Source: Solirubrobacterales bacterium
GTDB lineage: Bacteria > Actinomycetota > Thermoleophilia > Solirubrobacterales > Solirubrobacteraceae
DNA: 48,291 bases
Assembly: GCA_025964155.1 (NCBI GenBank)
Contig: JAOPZJ010000443.1
Span: 1-48,291, forward strand
Direction: 5' to 3'
Positions 45,332 to 48,291 of this stretch are shown here, one piece after another. A program made the translations under genes and the position numbers. The notes under the pieces are model-generated. The model worked only from the letters and a program-made list of their open reading frames with translations, was not told the DNA's origin and did no database searches. The stretch's first letter is position 1. Every line of letters starts with the position of its first letter.

Positions 45332-46699
45332 TCAGGCCGCGGCCTCTGCGGCCGTGCCGGATGGCGGCAGGAGTTCGGCACTCGAGGTCTCAAGGAGCGG
45401 CCGGCCCGCGGTCTCTGGAGCCCACAATGCAGTGATGACCGCCCCCGCAACGCAGAACGCCGAGCCCACGAGCATCGTCGGCCCGATGCCGACGGTGTCC
45501 AGGCCGACCGGCAGCAGGAACGTGCCCAGCGCCGCGCCGATCCGGCTGGCGGCGGCGGCGACTCCCACCGCCGTGGTGCGCAACTCGGTCGGGAACAGCT
45601 CGCTGGGGTACGGGCCCGTGAGGGTCCCGCCGATCGCGTTGAAGTACCCGAACGCGACGAACGAGGCCATGACGACCGCGACCGGGGCGGAGGGCCACAC
45701 GCCGACCACGGCCAGTGCGGCCGCGCAGACCCAGAACGGTCCGATCAGCATCGCTCGGCGCCCTATGCGGTCCATGAGCGCGACGCCGGTCACCGCGCCG
45801 ACCACCGCCATCGCGTCGGTCGCGATCGTGGCGGCGTGTTCGGCGAGGCCCAGCGCGCCGAACACCTGCGGCGCAAACGTCACGATCGCGAAGTACGGCG
45901 CGACGTTGCACGCCCAGAACCCGCACACGAGCAGCGTCCGCCGGCGGTATGCGGTGGAGAGGAGATTGCGGACGCCGCCGCGTGCGGGCGGCTCGTCCGC
46001 CATCTCACGGTCAAAGAACTCTTGGCCTCCAAGGTGCTCAAGCGTCACGGCCCGGGCCTCCCGGCGGCGCCCGCGGCTCATCAGCCACCGGGGGGACTCC
46101 GGCATGCCACTGCGCAGGATCAACGTCGCCACGGCCGGCAGCGCGCTGCTTGCCACGATCAGGCGCCACCCAAGCCCCAGCACGTCGAGCATCAGGTATC
46201 CGGCAAGGACCGAGACGAGAAAACCGATGTACCACGATGCGATCAGCCAGGCGCTGAGCCGCCCGCGCCGCTCCGCGGGCGCGAACTCGGCCAGGAGCGG
46301 CGTGCCGATCGCGTACTCGGCCCCGATCGCCATGCCGAGCAGGAGCCGGATCACGAAGAGTTGCTCGACGGTCTGCGCGAACGCCTGCGAGACGCCGAAG
46401 ATGACGAAGCAGACGATGTTGACGAGAAATGGACGCCGGCGGCCGAAACGGTCCGTCACGCGGCCGAACAGCGGCCCGCCGACGAAGATCCCGATCAGCG
46501 ACGACGCCCCGATCAGGCCCGCCCACGCCGTGGAGACGTCAAGGTCGCGGCTGATCGACAGCAGGACGACACTGATGATCCCGAGGTCGTAGCCGTCCAG
46601 GCCCTCGCCGCACGCGGTGGCCAGGGTGACCCGTCGCAGGAACCGCCTCTGGCGAGGGTCGGGTTGGGTGTCGGTCTCGGGGGTCGTGGACGCGGACAT
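45332..46699 (-). CDS. MFS transporter, sugar/metabolite:H+ symporter-like
   Basis: This 455-residue protein has twelve hydrophobic segments. Family signatures are GRVTDRFGRRRPF (loop 2-3), RLLLGMAIGAEYAIGTPLLAEFAPAERRGRL (the metabolite symporter loop after TM4), GMPESPRWLMSRGRR in the central cytoplasmic loop, DRIGRR in the second half and YPSELFPTELRTTAVG. It resembles aromatic-acid or sugar symporters of the SP/MHS families; substrate unknown. ATG 46699 has a GGGAG site. The upstream gap (46700-46835) holds the decayed palindrome copy and a CCTATATGG string but no clear promoter. Confidence 0.92.
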   Translation of the reverse strand: MSASTTPETDTQPDPRQRRFLRRVTLATACGEGLDGYDLGIISVVLLSISRDLDVSTAWAGLIGASSLIGIFVGGPLFGRVTDRFGRRRPFLVNIVCFVIFGVSQAFAQTVEQLFVIRLLLGMAIGAEYAIGTPLLAEFAPAERRGRLSAWLIASWYIGFLVSVLAGYLMLDVLGLGWRLIVASSALPAVATLILRSGMPESPRWLMSRGRRREARAVTLEHLGGQEFFDREMADEPPARGGVRNLLSTAYRRRTLLVCGFWACNVAPYFAIVTFAPQVFGALGLAEHAATIATDAMAVVGAVTGVALMDRIGRRAMLIGPFWVCAAALAVVGVWPSAPVAVVMASFVAFGYFNAIGGTLTGPYPSELFPTELRTTAVGVAAAASRIGAALGTFLLPVGLDTVGIGPTMLVGSAFCVAGAVITALWAPETAGRPLLETSSAELLPPSGTAAEAAA

Positions 46700-46800
46700 G
46701 GACTCCCGGCAGCCGCGCGGTGCGTTCGTGGTCCGCGCCTACCCCGCCATATAGGCCGCCCGAAGCCGCCGGCCACCTCGGGCTTCACGGCTCGCGTCCG

Positions 46801-46821
46801 GAGCACTGGGTCTCACGGATG
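46801..46821 (-). repeat. Decayed copy of the palindromic repeat
   Basis: These 21 bases are identical to 45000-45020. On the minus strand the left arm is intact and is followed by a 7-nt spacer and GAGC, after which the right arm has diverged, so it no longer folds as a long hairpin. It sits 14 bases after the stop of the anti-sigma-like gene. Confidence 0.8.
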
Positions 46822-46835
46822 GCTCGGCGGCCGGC

Positions 46836-48017
46836 CTACGGCTTGGAGGGGCCGGGTGGGCCGGGCCCGATCTGGACGCCCGAGCAGCCGAGCGCGGAGC
46901 TCGCGCCCTCCTCGAACGAGCCGCCCTTGACCTGGCCGGAGCGCATCGCGTCGGCGTACTCCCACAGGACCCTGGGGTAGTCGCCCTCCTTCTGCATCTC
47001 CCTGAGGATCGGCCAGTCCTTCGCCGTGGCCATGGCGGCGACCGCCTGGTCGACCGCAGCGCTGTCGCCCGAGCGGCGCGCCTTGGCCCAGCGCTGCAGC
47101 CAGCGGCAGGACACGAGGCCGGTGACCGCGGCGCCCAGCTGGTAGCGATCCTTCGTGAGGTCGGCGCCCTTGATCTGGCCGGTGTCGAACCCGGGCGGCA
47201 CCGGGATGCCCCTGAGCATCCCCTGGATCGCCGTGTCGCGGTCGGTGGTCTTGACGACGCTCGGCGGCATCGCCGAGAGCCACGTGTCGGTGTCGACGCG
47301 GGTGAGTGTCGCGAGCAGCGCCTTGAACGCGGTCACGTCGGCGGCGCCCGCGCGGAACTCGAGCACGCGGCCGTCGTAGCGGAAGAGCGCGGTGACGTCG
47401 CGGTGGCCGGGCGTGCCGCCCGAGTACTGGTAGACGTGTGCGGTCGTCCCGAGCACGGGCGCGGTCGCGCTGACCTCCGCGTCATGGCCGCGGTCCTTGA
47501 TCCAGTTCTCGAGCGTCCCGCCGCGCCAGTTCAGCTGCGCGACGGTCAGGTCGGCCGGGACCGGCCCGGTGTCCCCCGCGAACTGGGGCGTCGTCTGGCG
47601 CGGCGGCGTCGGCCCGGTGCGGAAGTGCAGCTCGCCCTCCTGCGCGGACTGCTCGTCGGCGTACTCCACGCGCCAGCCGGGAGCCTGCAGCAGCACGAGC
47701 GGCGAGGCCTCGGCGAAGCGGACCTGCTGCGCCGCCCAGACCGTCCCTGACCGATCGCCGGGACCGCTCCCGAGCGACAGGAACGCCATCATCGCCACCG
47801 ACACGGCGGCGACCGCGAGCGCGAGGCGCGGCAGGACGCGACGGCGGCGGCCCCGCGTGGGCGCGGGATTCCCAGGAGGTGCCGCGACCGGGTGGGCCTG
47901 GGCCAGCAGCAGGTCCAGGAGCTCGTCCTCCGCCGCCCCGAGGGGGAGCGCGGCAGCCCGGTTGGCCGGCAGCGGGTCGGCAGCGCGCAGCAGCTTCAGG
48001 AGCTGGTCGTCGGTCAT
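46836..48017 (-). CDS. Membrane-anchored partner of ECF sigma factor (anti-sigma-like)
   Basis: This 393-residue protein has a ~60-residue cytoplasmic N-terminus (DDQLLKLLRAADPLPANRAA, then DELLDLLL), a basic stop (RGRRRR), one transmembrane segment (about 62-83) and a ~310-residue outer domain that I cannot assign. The layout and the ATGA overlap with an ECF sigma gene are those of anti-sigma or CU044_5270-type regulators, but no zinc HxxxCxxC motif is present. The outer domain has repeated tryptophans (PGWRVEY, LNWRGG, NWIKD) and late cysteines that may form a disulfide. Function is inferred from context. Confidence 0.75.
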   Translation of the reverse strand: MTDDQLLKLLRAADPLPANRAAALPLGAAEDELLDLLLAQAHPVAAPPGNPAPTRGRRRRVLPRLALAVAAVSVAMMAFLSLGSGPGDRSGTVWAAQQVRFAEASPLVLLQAPGWRVEYADEQSAQEGELHFRTGPTPPRQTTPQFAGDTGPVPADLTVAQLNWRGGTLENWIKDRGHDAEVSATAPVLGTTAHVYQYSGGTPGHRDVTALFRYDGRVLEFRAGAADVTAFKALLATLTRVDTDTWLSAMPPSVVKTTDRDTAIQGMLRGIPVPPGFDTGQIKGADLTKDRYQLGAAVTGLVSCRWLQRWAKARRSGDSAAVDQAVAAMATAKDWPILREMQKEGDYPRVLWEYADAMRSGQVKGGSFEEGASSALGCSGVQIGPGPPGPSKP

Positions 48018-48291
48018 CGGGCCGCCTCCGGGGCAAGGGTGGGTGAGGTGGTGAGCGCAACCGGGTCCTCGCGCAGGAGCTCGGCGCGCAGGCGCTTGCG
48101 GGCACGGTGCAGGCGGCTGCGGACGGTGACGCCGGGCACCTGCAGGACGGCGGCGATCTCGGTGGGGGTCAGCCCCTCCCAGCTCGTGAGCCGCAGGATC
48201 TCGCGGTCCTCCTCGTCCAGCCGCGCCAGGGCGGCGCGCACCGCGGCGACGCGGTGGTCCTCCGGGCTCATGACCCCCGCCGCCGCCGCCG
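48014..48291 (-). CDS. ECF sigma factor, region 4 part (continues beyond window)
   Basis: Only the C-terminal part is in the window. Region 4 is clear: ARLDEEDREILRLTSWEGLTPTEIAAVL, then GVTVRSRLHRARKRLRAEL, a helix-turn-helix that reads -35 elements. Region 2 must lie beyond 48291; the frame stays open to the edge (Ala/Gly-rich linker), so an internal ATG at 48271 is not the true start. It overlaps the membrane-anchored partner by ATGA and probably forms a two-gene signalling unit. Confidence 0.88.
   Translation of the reverse strand, partial: AAAAGVMSPEDHRVAAVRAALARLDEEDREILRLTSWEGLTPTEIAAVLQVPGVTVRSRLHRARKRLRAELLREDPVALTTSPTLAPEAAR

Noticed and set aside
46745-46760. CArG-like CCTATATGG as MFS promoter or operator
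   Set aside because: It is one base short of the CArG form, and there is no paired -35; insufficient to call.

Overview
The window is a very GC-rich, gene-dense bacterial chromosome segment with short intergenic gaps and many ATGA or TGATG stop/start overlaps. I infer an actinobacterium, most likely class Thermoleophilia (Solirubrobacterales-like). The grounds are base composition, GTG/TTG starts, an ACT-malic enzyme, a hisIE-trp cluster, a HadAB-like dehydratase pair and frequent leaderless-type promoters. That placement is inference. I see no tRNA, rRNA, CRISPR array, IS element or phage gene.

Layout. 1-8.9 kb is a surface-polysaccharide locus. The plus strand carries the asparagine synthetase C-terminus, a family 2 glycosyltransferase, a nucleotide-sugar dehydrogenase and a secreted LamG protein. 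A convergent minus-strand operon carries an ECF sigma factor, a DegT aminotransferase, a lipid-linked sugar transferase, a Gfo/Idh oxidoreductase and a GT-B glycosyltransferase. 9.1-14.6 kb holds an SDR, an ACT-domain malic enzyme, a TIGR01777-type epimerase and FtsH. 14.7-21.5 kb is a branched-chain amino acid-type ABC transporter (livHMGF) with two tandem substrate-binding lipoproteins and a small membrane protein. 21.6-30.4 kb has hisIE plus a complete trp set (E, G, D, C, F, B, A), with an HtrA protease between trpC and trpF and a 54-residue membrane protein after trpA. 30.4-33.5 kb has a PAS-PAS-GGDEF-EAL protein and a phytoene/squalene synthase. 33.6-43.4 kb is mostly housekeeping: ArsA-like ATPase, era, ybeY, phoH, yqeY, NDH-2, a secreted protein, prmA, dnaJ, hrcA and a HadAB-like pair. 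43.4-48.3 kb has a membrane protein, an SDR, a small exported protein, an MFS transporter and, at the right edge, an ECF sigma factor with a membrane-anchored partner.

The most useful observations are regulatory. Eight genes have a TANNNT box ending 6-7 nt before the start codon, the signature of leaderless transcription. The c-di-GMP gene has a sigma-28/WhiG-like promoter (TCAA-N16-GCCGATAC). A 15-bp-arm palindrome after one gene has a half-decayed copy at nearly the same distance from the stop of a second gene. A strong hairpin separates the substrate-binding gene from the livHMGF permease genes. I did not find a clear, wholly new multi-gene system; the candidates are ranked in the findings.
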